Of a DNA stretch of 64,000 bases, positions 1 through 13,001 are shown piece by piece; position 1 is the first letter of the stretch; every line of letters begins with the position of its first letter. The notes under the pieces are model-generated. The model was not told the origin of the DNA, made no database searches, and saw only the letters and a program-made list of their open reading frames with translations. The translations under genes were made by a program, and so were the position numbers. Source of the DNA: Poriferisodalis sp022821985 (GTDB lineage: Bacteria > Actinomycetota > Acidimicrobiia > Acidimicrobiales > Poriferisodalaceae); NCBI RefSeq assembly GCF_965219595.1, contig NZ_OZ244781.1, positions 930,001-994,000 of the forward strand. The letters run 5' to 3'.

Positions 1-111
1 GCCCGGGCGCGGATCGTCGACCACCAGCACGCTGTTCAGCTCGTCGCAGGGCAACACGGCGCCTGCGTCGAGCTCCAGCTCGTCCACATCCGCGCGTTGC
101 TGCGAAGCCAT
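1..111 (-). CDS. Hypothetical protein, N-terminal fragment
   Basis: The first 37 codons of a leftward gene that runs off the window edge. It starts at ATG 111 with a good Shine-Dalgarno GGAGG (complement of 114-118) a few bases upstream. The visible part is acidic (MASQQRADVDELELDAGAV) and then contains LNSVLVVDDP. No domain can be assigned. It is divergent from dnaE, so 112-265 should hold both promoters. Confidence 0.5.
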   Translation of the reverse strand, partial: MASQQRADVDELELDAGAVLPCDELNSVLVVDDPRPG

Positions 112-265
112 GCCTCCATGATGCAGCCCTGCGAGCGGTCCTCCAACCATGTTTCTTGGGGTTTCGCGTATCTCGGGCTGCGAGCTGCCCGCGGGTTCGC
201 CGCGCGCAAATGAGACCGGTCTATGTTCGACAGACGGGTCGTTTTGGACGAGATCGAGGAACAGC

Positions 266-3826
<3,561 letters not shown>

Positions 3827-3991
3827 CCGGCGGCACCGAGCGATCGGCTGCGGCGGGCCCCGAAGCCGAGACCTCCGCACGGGTCGCTCCGCCATGCCGG
3901 GGCCAGACCACTAGTCTTTCCCGGTGGCTGCGAGCGCAGCCGGCCCCATCACCGCGGCATCGGCCGCTGAACAGCTGCTTCAGGAGAACGC

Positions 3992-4171
3992 ATGAGCGAC
4001 GCCGATACCCGCAAGGTCGACGGAAAGGCGCTCGAGGACCCGCACAAGATGATGGTCCCGTTTGCGAAGTTCAAGAGCTTCGAGTTCGCCGACAAGCTCT
4101 GGGTGCTCGGCGGGCTGCTGTTCCTGATCATCCTGATCAACATCGTCTTCTCCGGCGGCACCGGGGGCTAG
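3992..4171 (+). CDS. Small single-pass membrane protein (59 aa)
   Basis: A 59-residue frame starting at ATG 3992 with GGAG 6 nt upstream and ending at TAG 4169-4171. The N-terminal 35 residues are charged and cytoplasmic-looking (KVDGKALEDPHKMM). They are followed by one hydrophobic helix (LWVLGGLLFLIILINIVF) and a short Gly tail. It lies alone between dnaE and thrS on the same strand. I do not recognise a family. Start context, codon bias and a clean single transmembrane segment make it a likely real gene; its function is unknown. Confidence 0.7.
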   Translation: MSDADTRKVDGKALEDPHKMMVPFAKFKSFEFADKLWVLGGLLFLIILINIVFSGGTGG

Positions 4172-4341
4172 TCGCCGCTGCATGTCATCCGCACTACGCA
4201 CGTCGCCTGCGCTGTTGCCACAAGCTCAGCCGGCTGCGACCGGCGGCCATCGATCTCGGTGAGCACGAATCACGCCCGCGCAGAACGCCGCATGCTGAAA
4301 TTCGTTGGAATGCGCGGCACCGAGACAGGGAAACTGTCCTT

Positions 4342-6375
4342 ATGAGCGGCAGCAACGGCGCAAACCCGGGTGATGCGAGCGACGGACGCGCCGCGGTCAC
4401 GGTGGTGCTGCCCGACGGGCAGACCCGGGAGCTTGCCGGCGGCGCGACCGGCGCCGATCTCGCTGCGTCGCTGGGGCGGCGGGCGGCCAAGGACGCCTTG
4501 ATCGCCGTTGCCGACGGCGAGCAGCTCGATCTGAACCGGCCCCTGCCCGACGGCGCGTCGGTGTCGCTGGTGTTCCCGTCGTCGGACGAGGGGCTCGAAG
4601 TGCTGCGCCACTCCACCGCCCACGTGCTGGCCCAGGCGGTGCTGCGGCTGTACCCCGGTGCCACTTTCTCGATCGGGCCGCCGATCACCGACGGCTTCTA
4701 CTACGACTTCGACCTTGGCCTCGACGACAGCGGGCGGCCGCGCACGTTTTCCGATGAGGATCTCGAGGCCATCGAAGCCGAGATGCGAGCCATCGTGGAC
4801 GCTCGCCAGCCGTTCATTCGCGCTGAGGTGGACCGCGCTGCTGCCGATGAGCTGTTCGCCGCGCACCCCTACAAGATCGAGATCCTCGACGGCGAGGCCG
4901 ACGACCCCGCGTCGGGTCCCGAAGGCGGGGTGATCACCACCTACCGCAACACCGACGAGTTCGTCGACCTGTGCCGCGGCCCCCATGTGCCCGACACCGG
5001 GCGGCTGGGTCACTTCAAGCTCATGCGCGTGGCGGGCGCGTACTGGCGCGGCGACGAGAACCGCCAGATGCTCCAGCGCATCTACGGCACCGCGTGGGGC
5101 TCGAAGGCCGAGCTGGCTGCACACCTGGAGCGGTTGGAGGAGGCCGCCAAGCGTGACCACCGCCGGCTCGTCACCGAGCTCGACTTGCTGAGCTTCCCCG
5201 CCGAGCTGGGCGGCGGGCTGGCCGTGTGGCATCCCAAGGGCTCTGTGATCCGCAAGATCATGGAGGACTACAGCCGTGACCGCCACGAGGCGGGCGGCTA
5301 CGAGTTCGTGTACACGCCGCACCTGGCCAATGCCCGGCTGTTCGAGACCTCCGGGCACCTCGACTTCTACGCCGAGGGCATGTACCCGCCGATGGAGATG
5401 GACAACGGCGTCTACTACCCCAAGCCAATGAACTGCCCGATGCACTGCCTGATCTTCAGTCAGCGCCAGCGCTCGTACCGGGAGCTGCCGCTGCGGCTGT
5501 TCGAGCTGGGCACCGTGTACCGCTACGAACGCTCTGGCACCTTGCACGGGCTGATGCGGATCCGAGGATTCACCCAAGACGACAGCCACATATATGTGCC
5601 GCCTGAGCAGCTCGGCGACGAGATCGAGGGGCTGCTCGACTTCGTGCTGTCGGTGCTCGGTGCGTTTGGTTTCGACGAGTTCACGTTCAAGCTGTCCACC
5701 CAGGATCCCGACAAGTACGTGGGCGACGACGAAGGCTGGGAGCGCGCCACCGCAGCGCTGCGGGCTGCCCTGGACCGGCGGGGCTACGACTATCTCGAAG
5801 CGGCGGGCGAGGCGGCCTTCTACGGGCCGAAGATCGACATCGACGTGCTCGACGCTGTCGGGCGCTCATGGCAGCTGTCGACCATCCAGGTCGACTTCAA
5901 CCTGCCCGAGCGGTTCAACCTGCGCTACACCGGCGCCGACGGCGAAGTGCACCGGCCGATCATGATCCACCGGGCGCTGTTCGGCGCGATCGAGCGGTTC
6001 TTCGGCGTGATGGTGGAGCACTATGCGGGTGCGTTCCCGCCGTGGCTGGCGCCGACCCAGGCGGTGGTGCTGGGCGTGCGGGCCGATCACGACTCGTTTG
6101 CCGAGTCGGTGGTGGCTCAGCTCGGCGAGGCGGGTTTCCGGGCCGAGACGGTGCCGGCAGATGATCCGCTCGGGGCTCGGATCCGTCGGGCGAAGCTGGA
6201 CAAGGTGCCCTACGTGCTGGTGGTGGGCGACGACGACGTGGCCGCGGGCACGGTGGGCGTGAACCCCCGTGGCCAGAAGGTGCGCCGCGATGTGCCGCTC
6301 GCTGAATTCGTCGCACAACTGGCCGACGAAGTCGACAGCAAAGCCACTGATGTGGGTTCTGCCGAGCAGGGCTGA
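4342..6375 (+). CDS. thrS: Threonine--tRNA ligase
   Basis: Charges tRNA-Thr with threonine. 677 residues, starting at ATG 4342. The frame is open far upstream, but that part overlaps dnaE and is not conserved-looking. Domains in order: TGS (about 1-85), the editing/second additional domain with HSTAH (His90, His94), the class II catalytic core with MNCPMH (zinc ligand Cys), motif 2 (FELGTVYRYERSG) and DDSHIY, and a C-terminal anticodon-binding domain ending around YVLVVGDDDVAAG. The 170-nt leader 4172-4341 holds no gene, and I see no convincing riboswitch or T-box in it. Confidence 0.97.
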   Translation: MSGSNGANPGDASDGRAAVTVVLPDGQTRELAGGATGADLAASLGRRAAKDALIAVADGEQLDLNRPLPDGASVSLVFPSSDEGLEVLRHSTAHVLAQAVLRLYPGATFSIGPPITDGFYYDFDLGLDDSGRPRTFSDEDLEAIEAEMRAIVDARQPFIRAEVDRAAADELFAAHPYKIEILDGEADDPASGPEGGVITTYRNTDEFVDLCRGPHVPDTGRLGHFKLMRVAGAYWRGDENRQMLQRIYGTAWGSKAELAAHLERLEEAAKRDHRRLVTELDLLSFPAELGGGLAVWHPKGSVIRKIMEDYSRDRHEAGGYEFVYTPHLANARLFETSGHLDFYAEGMYPPMEMDNGVYYPKPMNCPMHCLIFSQRQRSYRELPLRLFELGTVYRYERSGTLHGLMRIRGFTQDDSHIYVPPEQLGDEIEGLLDFVLSVLGAFGFDEFTFKLSTQDPDKYVGDDEGWERATAALRAALDRRGYDYLEAAGEAAFYGPKIDIDVLDAVGRSWQLSTIQVDFNLPERFNLRYTGADGEVHRPIMIHRALFGAIERFFGVMVEHYAGAFPPWLAPTQAVVLGVRADHDSFAESVVAQLGEAGFRAETVPADDPLGARIRRAKLDKVPYVLVVGDDDVAAGTVGVNPRGQKVRRDVPLAEFVAQLADEVDSKATDVGSAEQG

Positions 6376-6488
6376 GACAGCGTGCGCGGAGTCGCGACAG
6401 TCGGAGGCATGCGGCCCGCAGTCCCCGTTGCCGGTGCAGAATTGCCGACGATGAGCTGCAGGCGCATGGCTCCAGCAAATGGCGTGAC

Positions 6489-7664
6489 GTGAAGGCGCTG
6501 GTCTTCGAGCGCAAGGAACTGCGGTTTGCCGCGGCGATGGCTGCGGGAAAGCTGAAGCCGGGTTCAGGGGCGGGCGTGGGCCCGCTGCGGCTGACCGAGA
6601 TGGATCCGCCCGAGCTGCCCGACGCCGGCTGGCAGTACGTGCAGACGGCATTGTCGGGCATCTGCGGTTCCGACCTGGCGACGGTGGACGGGAAGGTGTC
6701 GCGCTATTTCGAACCGCTCGTGTCGTTCCCGTTCGTGCCCGGGCATGAGGTGGTCGGCCACACCGCCGACGGCTCCCGGGTGGTGCTCGAGCCGGTGCTG
6801 GGCCACGAAGCGCACGGCTTCGCCCCGCCGTGGCCCGAGGCCGCACCTGCCGACGGCGACGACTACGGCCACCTGATCGGCGGCCAGATCGAGGCCGGGC
6901 TGCAGACCGGGTCGTGCGCATCTACCGGCGGCGGCTGGTCGGAGACGTTCGCTGCGCATGAATCTCAGCTGCATTCGCTGGGGTCGCTCGGCCCGCAAGA
7001 GCTGTCGGACGAGGCCGCAGTCATGATCGAGCCGACCGCGGCCGGCGTTCACGCGGTGCTCCGGTCGGGCGTGACCGAGGGCGGCACGGCGGCGGTGATC
7101 GGGGCCGGCACGATGGGCCTGGTTGCAGTGGCAGCGCTGCGCCAGCTCACCGGTGTCGCGGCGATCGTGGTGGGCGCCCGCTACAGCCACCAGCGCCGCT
7201 TGGCCCGCGAGCTCGGCGCCGACTTGGCCGTGTCGCCCGATGAGCTGGGCCGGGCCGTGCGCCGGGCTGCCGGCACCCGGGTGATCGGCGAGACGCTCGG
7301 CTCGGGCACGCACGTCACGATCGACGCTGTGGCCTCGTCGGAGTCGCTGACCGACGCCATCGCCCTCACCCGCCCCCGCGGCAGGGTGGTGGTGCTGGGC
7401 ATGCCCGCCAACGTCGAGCTGAACCTCTCCGCGCTGTGGCACCGCGAGACCGAGCTCGTCGGTGCGTATTGCTATGGCACCGAGCCATCGCTGGATGGGG
7501 GCCACACCTTCGAAGCCGCCATCAAGCTGGTGCGCGACCGCGACCTGGGCCGCCTGGTGTCTGAGCTGTACCCGCTGGAGGAGTACCGCAACGCCCTCGA
7601 GCACGCCGCCAACGCCGGTGCTCGAGGCTCGGTCAAGATCGCCTTCGACCTCCGCGACAACTGA
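6489..7664 (+). CDS. Zinc-type alcohol dehydrogenase family protein (MDR)
   Basis: Medium-chain dehydrogenase, 391 residues, GTG start. The catalytic zinc region GICGSD (about residues 58-63) and the GHE box (VPGHEVVG) are clear. The Rossmann nucleotide loop appears as VIGAGTMGLVAVAALR. The usual four-cysteine structural-zinc loop is not visible: the corresponding stretch has a single Cys. The substrate cannot be predicted. It stands alone between thrS and the peroxidase gene, with no obvious operon partner. Confidence 0.85.
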   Translation: MKALVFERKELRFAAAMAAGKLKPGSGAGVGPLRLTEMDPPELPDAGWQYVQTALSGICGSDLATVDGKVSRYFEPLVSFPFVPGHEVVGHTADGSRVVLEPVLGHEAHGFAPPWPEAAPADGDDYGHLIGGQIEAGLQTGSCASTGGGWSETFAAHESQLHSLGSLGPQELSDEAAVMIEPTAAGVHAVLRSGVTEGGTAAVIGAGTMGLVAVAALRQLTGVAAIVVGARYSHQRRLARELGADLAVSPDELGRAVRRAAGTRVIGETLGSGTHVTIDAVASSESLTDAIALTRPRGRVVVLGMPANVELNLSALWHRETELVGAYCYGTEPSLDGGHTFEAAIKLVRDRDLGRLVSELYPLEEYRNALEHAANAGARGSVKIAFDLRDN

Positions 7665-7863
7665 ATCTCTCAGGGGTTCCATAGAAAACGCTCAGCCCGA
7701 GGTCGGTTCCGCGGCAGACAAGCACGATTACGGTTCGGCGCTCAGCCTCCGTTTGATAGTTCGCGGCACTAGCTGCCTCGTTCTCAAGCGGGGGCTGTTG
7801 TGATTTCACATCCCCCATCAGAGGCAGCGGCCCGGCCGCAGTGTCTCAAGGAGCGCGTCCCCC

Positions 7864-9753
7864 GTGCGATACCTCCCCCCGTTCCGTCGATTCGTCGCGC
7901 CCGCAGTCACGCTGGCTTTCGTCCTGGCGGTGGCTGCACCGCCTCCGGGCCAGGCCCTCAGCGTCGACGCCGCAGACACGGGCACCGATGCCGTTGGCGA
8001 CACCGACGACGACACGGCCGCCGGTTGGGTTCCTGACGGGGGCAGTGCGGTCTGGGAGGCAGACCTGACCGTCGGAGGCGACACGACGTCGCTGGGGTAC
8101 AGCTCGTCGCTAGGCGGCGATCTCACCGATGGCAGCTTCAGCTGGGACGGCACCGACTATCGCGTGACCGGCGTCACCTTCACCCTGGCGTCGGCCGGCG
8201 CCGACACCGGCACGGTCAGCTTCGACATCGACCCCGCACTGTCCGGCGAAGCCAGTGCGCTGCGGCTGCAGCTCGGCTCACTCGGGCTCAATCTCGCCGA
8301 CGCACGCATCGACGGCGGCACTCACACATGGAGCGACATCGAGCTCGACTGGGAGAGCGGCGACTCTGTTGCGGTCGGCTTGGAAGAGTTCCCGCAGCAC
8401 TTCACGCCCCGGGCGTTCGACGGCCGCCGCAACAACGCAGACAACCCGACATGGGGCTCGGCCGGCACCGCACTGCTCAAGCTGGCGGCCGACGCGTACG
8501 CCGACGGAGTGTCGACGCCGGCCGAAGGACGGCCGAACGCCCGCACCGTCAGCAACCTCGTTGCCGCTCAGGACGGGTCGGTGCCGCACTCGTTACAGGG
8601 CAGCGACATCGTGTGGCAGTGGGGCCAGTTCATCGATCACGACATCACGCTCAGTCTCGACAACACCGACGAGGCGTTCCCGATCGCGGTCCCGAGCGGC
8701 GACTCGGTGTTCGATCCGGCGAGCACCGGCGAGATGACCATCCAACTCCACCGCTCCGCGTCCGACGCCAGCACGGGCACAGGAACAGACAATCCGCGCC
8801 GGCAGATCAATGCCCTCACTGCATTCGTCGACGGATCGCAGGTGTACGGCTCGGATCGTGCACGCGCCAGCGCGCTGCGCACCAACGACGGCACCGGGAA
8901 GCTCATCACCTCGGGCGAGGGCAAGTTCCTGCCGTACAACGCGCAAGGGCTCGAGAACGAGGGCGGGGCGCATCGCACCAACCTGTTCGTGGCAGGCGAT
9001 CTGCGGGTCAACGAGCAGATCGGTCTCATCGCGATGCACACGCTGTTCGTACGGGAGCACAACCGCCTCGCTGATCTCATCGCCGACGAGAACTCCGACC
9101 TCAGCGGCGACGAGATCTACGAGCTGGCCCGCAAGATCGTGGGCGCCGAGATCCAGAACATCACCTACAGCGAATTCCTGCCGCTGCTGCTCGGCTCCGA
9201 CGCACTCGGCACCTACGAGGGCTACGACCCCGATGTCGATCCGACCATTGCGAGCGAGTTCTCTGCTGCGGCCTACCGGGTCGGCCACACCCTGCTGTCG
9301 CCGAACCTGCACCTGCTCGACGACGACGGCGCGTCGTCCCACGTCGGGCTGCGGGATGCGTTCTTCCGCCCTGCGTTCTACGACGACCATGACATCGCAG
9401 AGGTGCTGCGCGGCTTCGCGACGCAGCAGGCCCAGAACGTCGACGCGCTGGTCATCGACGACGTCCGGAACTTCCTCATGCGCGGGCCGGGAGGTCCGGC
9501 ATTCGACTTGGCGGCGCTGAACATTCAGCGGGGCCGCGACCACGGCCTCAGCGATTTCAACACCGTGCGTGAGGCGTACGGCTTGGACCCGGCGGCGAGC
9601 TTCGCGGACATCAGCTCGGATCCCGCTGTCCAACAAGCACTCAGCGACGCCTACGGCGACGTCGACGGTCTCGACCTGTGGCCTGCCGCTCTGGCCGAAG
9701 ACCATGTCGACGGCGCATCGGTCGGCGAGACACTGCAGGCCGTCATCGGTTAG
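7864..9753 (+). CDS. Secreted haem peroxidase, animal-peroxidase family, cut by in-frame TAG
   Basis: Main part of an animal-type (peroxinectin/myeloperoxidase superfamily) haem peroxidase, 629 residues, GTG start. A signal peptide lies at about 1-32, then a beta-rich accessory domain (about 50-160). The peroxidase domain follows: distal His in WGQFIDHD (His259), TAFVDGSQVYGS, LFVREHN, proximal His in YRVGHT (His475), and NIQRGRDHGL near the end. The frame stops at TAG 9751-9753, but the family's conserved C-terminal motif continues in the same frame directly after it (next entry). The haem ligands lie before the stop, so a truncated product might still bind haem. It probably acts outside the cell. 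Confidence 0.9.
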   Translation: MRYLPPFRRFVAPAVTLAFVLAVAAPPPGQALSVDAADTGTDAVGDTDDDTAAGWVPDGGSAVWEADLTVGGDTTSLGYSSSLGGDLTDGSFSWDGTDYRVTGVTFTLASAGADTGTVSFDIDPALSGEASALRLQLGSLGLNLADARIDGGTHTWSDIELDWESGDSVAVGLEEFPQHFTPRAFDGRRNNADNPTWGSAGTALLKLAADAYADGVSTPAEGRPNARTVSNLVAAQDGSVPHSLQGSDIVWQWGQFIDHDITLSLDNTDEAFPIAVPSGDSVFDPASTGEMTIQLHRSASDASTGTGTDNPRRQINALTAFVDGSQVYGSDRARASALRTNDGTGKLITSGEGKFLPYNAQGLENEGGAHRTNLFVAGDLRVNEQIGLIAMHTLFVREHNRLADLIADENSDLSGDEIYELARKIVGAEIQNITYSEFLPLLLGSDALGTYEGYDPDVDPTIASEFSAAAYRVGHTLLSPNLHLLDDDGASSHVGLRDAFFRPAFYDDHDIAEVLRGFATQQAQNVDALVIDDVRNFLMRGPGGPAFDLAALNIQRGRDHGLSDFNTVREAYGLDPAASFADISSDPAVQQALSDAYGDVDGLDLWPAALAEDHVDGASVGETLQAVIG

Positions 9754-10059
9754 CAGTTCCGGCGCCTGCGCGACGGCGACCGCTTCTGGTTCGAGAACGA
9801 TCCGTTCTTCGTGGCTAATACCGACCTGCTCGACGAGGTGCGCGACACCACGCTCGCGGACATCATTCGCCGCAACACCTCCGTCGAAGACGAACTGAGC
9901 GACAATGTCTTTGTCGTCTCCGACGGCAGCGAAACCGCGAACGGCTCGGTGTCCGCCGACGGCGCTGCATTGGATGGGGCCGCCAGTCTCGGCAAGCTGG
10001 TCGCTCGCCAGCCTGCGCCCGCGACGGTCAAGTACACGCCACCGCTGGTGTTCTACTAG
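9754..10059 (+). pseudogene. C-terminal remainder of the haem peroxidase after an in-frame stop
   Basis: Directly after the TAG, in the same frame, the sequence reads QFRRLRDGDRFWFEND, the family motif that normally closes the peroxidase domain, and runs to TAG at 10057-10059. It has no start site of its own at the junction; the nearest start, GTG 9811, lies after the motif and has no clear ribosome site. A single substitution, for example GAG to TAG, would explain the break. It could be a nonsense mutation, a readthrough site or a sequence error. Confidence 0.8.
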
Positions 10060-10143
10060 GCGGCCTGCGGGCCAGGGTCGGCGTGGACTGAGTGTTCACC
10101 CGGGAGACAGGGTTCGTTTGCTTGTGAGTGGCAGGCTGTCCCG

Positions 10144-10818
10144 GTGCCGCAGCTGCGTGAGACCACGGCCAGCCGTCTGACGTCGGAGCTCGTGGGGACG
10201 GGGTTCCTGCTGCTCAGCGTGGTGGGCTCGGGGATCATGGCCGAGCGGCTCAGCCCGAACGACGTGGGGCTGCAGCTGCTGGAGAACTCGATCGCCACGG
10301 CCGGTGCGCTGACGTGTTTGATCCTGCTGTTCGGGTCGACGTCGGGGGCGCACTTCAACCCGGCGGTGACGCTGTGGGCGCGCCTCGCCGGCGACCTCGA
10401 CAACCGCATGGCCGGGCTGTATGTGGTGGTGCAGGTGGCCGGCGGGATCCTGGGCGTCATGGCTGCCAACGTGATCTTCGAGCTCGATGCAGTGTTCTGG
10501 TCAACCAAGGACCGGATCAGCGGGGCCGCCTTCCTGTCCGAAATCATCGCCACGTTCGGGCTGGTGATCGTCATCATCGGCGTGGTGCGCTCGGGCAAGA
10601 CGCAGTTCGTGGCCTTCGCCGTGGCTGCCTACATCGGCGGGGCGTACTTCTTCACGTCGTCCACGAGCTTCGCTAACCCGGCGGTGACCGTGGGTCGCAT
10701 GTTCTCCGACACGTTCGCCGGCATTGCTCCGGCCAGCGCGCCGCTGTTCATCGTGGCGCAGTTCATCGGCGCGCTCGGCGCCATCGGCGTGGCCCGGGTG
10801 ACCCACCCGTCCCGCTGA
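10144..10818 (+). CDS. MIP/aquaporin family channel
   Basis: Integral membrane channel of the major intrinsic protein family, 224 residues, GTG start. Both hallmark half-helix motifs are present: HFNPAVT at about residue 75 and FANPAVT at about residue 177, within six hydrophobic segments. It would transport water or small neutral solutes; selectivity cannot be decided from the sequence. It converges on hemB, with only 16 bp between the two genes. Confidence 0.93.
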   Translation: MPQLRETTASRLTSELVGTGFLLLSVVGSGIMAERLSPNDVGLQLLENSIATAGALTCLILLFGSTSGAHFNPAVTLWARLAGDLDNRMAGLYVVVQVAGGILGVMAANVIFELDAVFWSTKDRISGAAFLSEIIATFGLVIVIIGVVRSGKTQFVAFAVAAYIGGAYFFTSSTSFANPAVTVGRMFSDTFAGIAPASAPLFIVAQFIGALGAIGVARVTHPSR

Positions 10819-10834
10819 TCTGAGGGGCTGGCGG

Positions 10835-11815
10835 CTACTGGAGGGTTTCGGCGAACTCTCTGGCGAGGTAGGTGAGGGTCAGGTCGGCACCGGCCCGCTT
10901 GATGGCCGTGAGGTGCTCGACCGCCGTGGCCGCCCCGTCGATCCAGCCGTTCGCAGCGGCCGCCTTGAGCATGGCGTACTCGCCCGACACGTGGTACGCC
11001 GCCAGCGGCAGGTCGAAACGGGCCCGGGCCGCAGCGATCACGTCGAGATACACCAGCGCCGGCTTCACCATGATGATGTCGGCGCCCTCGGCGATGTCGA
11101 GCTCGATCTCGGCCATGGCCTCGCGGGCGTTGGCGGGGTCTTGCTGGTAGCCCTTGCGGTTGCCCCCGCCGGCGATGGTCACGTCGACTGCGTCGCGGAA
11201 CGGCCCGTATTCGGCCGAGGCGTACTTCGCCGAGTAGGCCATGATCGGCAGGTGCTCGTAGCCATTCCGGTCGAGCGCCTGGCGGATCGCCCCGACCTGG
11301 CCGTCCATCATCCCCGAGGGGCCCACCATGTCGGCACCGGCCTCGGCCTGGGCCAGCGCCACCCGCTGGTACAGCTCGAGCGTGGCGTCGTTGTCGACAT
11401 CGCCGTTGTCGGTCACCACGCCGCAGTGGCCGTGATCGGTGTACTCGTCGACGCACAGGTCCGCGATGATCGCCATCTCCGAGCCGTGGTCGTCACGCAG
11501 GTTGCGCAGTGCCACCTGCACGACACCGTCGGGGTTCCAGGCCTCTGAGCCCACCGGATCCTTGCGGGCCGGCAGGCCGAACAGGATCACCCCGCTGATG
11601 CCCAGGTTGGCCAGCTCGTTGACCTCCTTGCGCAGCGACTCCTGGCTGTGCTGCACGATGCCGGGCAGCGAGCCGATCGGCTGCGGCTCGGCGACGTCCT
11701 CACGCACGAACAGCGGCGCAATGAGGTCGCTGGGCGTGACGGTGGTTTCCGCAACAAGCCGGCGCAGCGCCGGAGTGCGACGCAACCGACGAAGGCGGCG
11801 AGCCGGAAAGGTCAC
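10835..11815 (-). CDS. hemB: Delta-aminolevulinic acid dehydratase (porphobilinogen synthase)
   Basis: Condenses two 5-aminolevulinate molecules to porphobilinogen in tetrapyrrole synthesis. 326 residues. Both active-site lysines are visible, in YSAKYAS and in IIMVKPALVYLD, the latter forming the Schiff base. The metal loop reads DLCVDEYTDHGHCG: two cysteines are kept and the middle one is Asp, as in many actinobacterial enzymes. It is the only tetrapyrrole gene in the window. A small membrane/coiled-coil gene lies just upstream on the same strand, 9 bp away. Confidence 0.96.
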   Translation of the reverse strand: MTFPARRLRRLRRTPALRRLVAETTVTPSDLIAPLFVREDVAEPQPIGSLPGIVQHSQESLRKEVNELANLGISGVILFGLPARKDPVGSEAWNPDGVVQVALRNLRDDHGSEMAIIADLCVDEYTDHGHCGVVTDNGDVDNDATLELYQRVALAQAEAGADMVGPSGMMDGQVGAIRQALDRNGYEHLPIMAYSAKYASAEYGPFRDAVDVTIAGGGNRKGYQQDPANAREAMAEIELDIAEGADIIMVKPALVYLDVIAAARARFDLPLAAYHVSGEYAMLKAAAANGWIDGAATAVEHLTAIKRAGADLTLTYLAREFAETLQ

Positions 11816-11824
11816 CCCGTCATG

Positions 11825-12202
11825 CTATTGGGGCTCTGCGCTCGAGGAAGCAGTGGGTGCCTGTGCTGTAGCCGGAGGCGGTGCGGATACCGCGGGCGGA
11901 TCGACAGCCGGCGGGGGTGCGGACGCCGACGGGGATGTGGTCGCCGGTTGACCAGCAAAGGCGAGCGGCGGAGCGGCGATGCCGAGGTGCGCCTTGACCG
12001 TCGCCATGTCCATCACCAACTGCGCGAGCGTCTGCTCCACCCGTTCGAGGCGCCGCTCCACCCTGTCGATGCGCCCGTCGAGACGGTCTTCGAGTCGGTC
12101 AACACGCCGGCTGAGCGAACGGCAGCACATCAGGCTGGCAGTGAGATTGAAGCTCATCACGACAGTCACTGCGGCGAGGATGGAAAATGTCGACGCGTCC
12201 AT
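11825..12202 (-). CDS. Small membrane-anchored coiled-coil protein
   Basis: 125 residues, starting at ATG 12202 behind AAAGGAAG; the frame is open further upstream but without a ribosome site. An N-terminal hydrophobic segment (FSILAAVTVVMSFNLTASLM) is followed by Arg/Glu heptads (LSRRVDRLEDRLDGRIDRVE) that should form a coiled coil. The tail is rich in Pro, Ala and Ser. The layout resembles the small membrane/coil genes at 31.9, 38.6 and 46.2 kb, though direct homology is uncertain. It lies 9 bp upstream of hemB, so the two may be co-transcribed. An AT-rich stretch at 12300-12350 may hold the promoter. Confidence 0.65.
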   Translation of the reverse strand: MDASTFSILAAVTVVMSFNLTASLMCCRSLSRRVDRLEDRLDGRIDRVERRLERVEQTLAQLVMDMATVKAHLGIAAPPLAFAGQPATTSPSASAPPPAVDPPAVSAPPPATAQAPTASSSAEPQ

Positions 12203-12392
12203 GGGACTTCCTTTCGGAACGGTAACAGGCGGGTATGCCGCCCTGTGAGTCCGACGAACTGCCAGCGATACGGATCTGCGCAGCGATGCGCTGCTATGCA
12301 GCATAATAGATTGTTTCAATATTTATTAGTAATTTTCAATCTTTTCGAGGGTCATCGAGTTTGGGCGGCGCAGGCCGCTCGCGGCGACTCGA

Positions 12393-12995
12393 ATGGAACT
12401 CGCCCAGGCGGCGCGCGCGCAGGCCGGTGGCGTGACATGGGGTGGCGAGCGGCATAGGTTCGCTGGCGTGGAGATCGGGTCCGAGAGCTGGTGCACGGCT
12501 ATGTCCGATGTGCTGGCGGACGTGGAGCTTCCGGAGGTGCAGGCCACCGTGGAGCAGCGGATCGGCGGCGGCAACGGCGGGCCGGTGGTGGCCTACCGGC
12601 TGGTGATCGACAGCGGTCGGGCGCATCTCGAGCCGGTGCCTGCCGATGCTGAAACGGCACGCGGCGAGTCGGGCGAGCATGGCGAGGTCGGCGAGACGGT
12701 GGTGATGAGCCAGTCGCGGGAGACGGCGGAGGCCGTGCGGCGGGGTGAACTGGGGGCGCTGGCTGCCTTGCAAGCAGGGCTCATCACAGTGAACGGCGAC
12801 GTGCGGGTGCTGATCGCGGCATCCGAGGCGCTGGCGCTCGTGAACACGGCGCTGGGCCAGGCGCTTGCTGACGGGGAAGACAGTGCTTCGACCGGCGATG
12901 CCGCTGCTACTGACGACGGCGCCGATGGCGACAGGCCAGACGGCCCCGGCGATGCTGGTGGGACGAGCGAGCCTGACGGACCCGGCGGGGGCTGA
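12393..12995 (+). CDS. SCP2 sterol-binding-like domain protein
   Basis: 200 residues with an SCP2-like core: a beta-rich part (VVAYRLVIDSGRAHLEPV), then VVMSQSRETAEAVRRGEL and ALQAGLITVNGDVRVLI, the pattern seen where SCP2 domains line a hydrophobic pocket. The tail is low-complexity Gly/Asp. The start is uncertain: ATG 12393 or a later GTG such as 12468; neither has a strong ribosome site. It ends 6 bp before the Fpg/Nei gene, so the two probably form an operon. Its ligand is unknown. Confidence 0.65.
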   Translation: MELAQAARAQAGGVTWGGERHRFAGVEIGSESWCTAMSDVLADVELPEVQATVEQRIGGGNGGPVVAYRLVIDSGRAHLEPVPADAETARGESGEHGEVGETVVMSQSRETAEAVRRGELGALAALQAGLITVNGDVRVLIAASEALALVNTALGQALADGEDSASTGDAAATDDGADGDRPDGPGDAGGTSEPDGPGGG

Positions 12996-13001
12996 CGCTT
13001 C

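Noticed and set aside
4172..4341. T-box or other riboswitch in the thrS leader
   Set aside because: No T-box core sequence or clear terminator/antiterminator pairing could be seen by eye.
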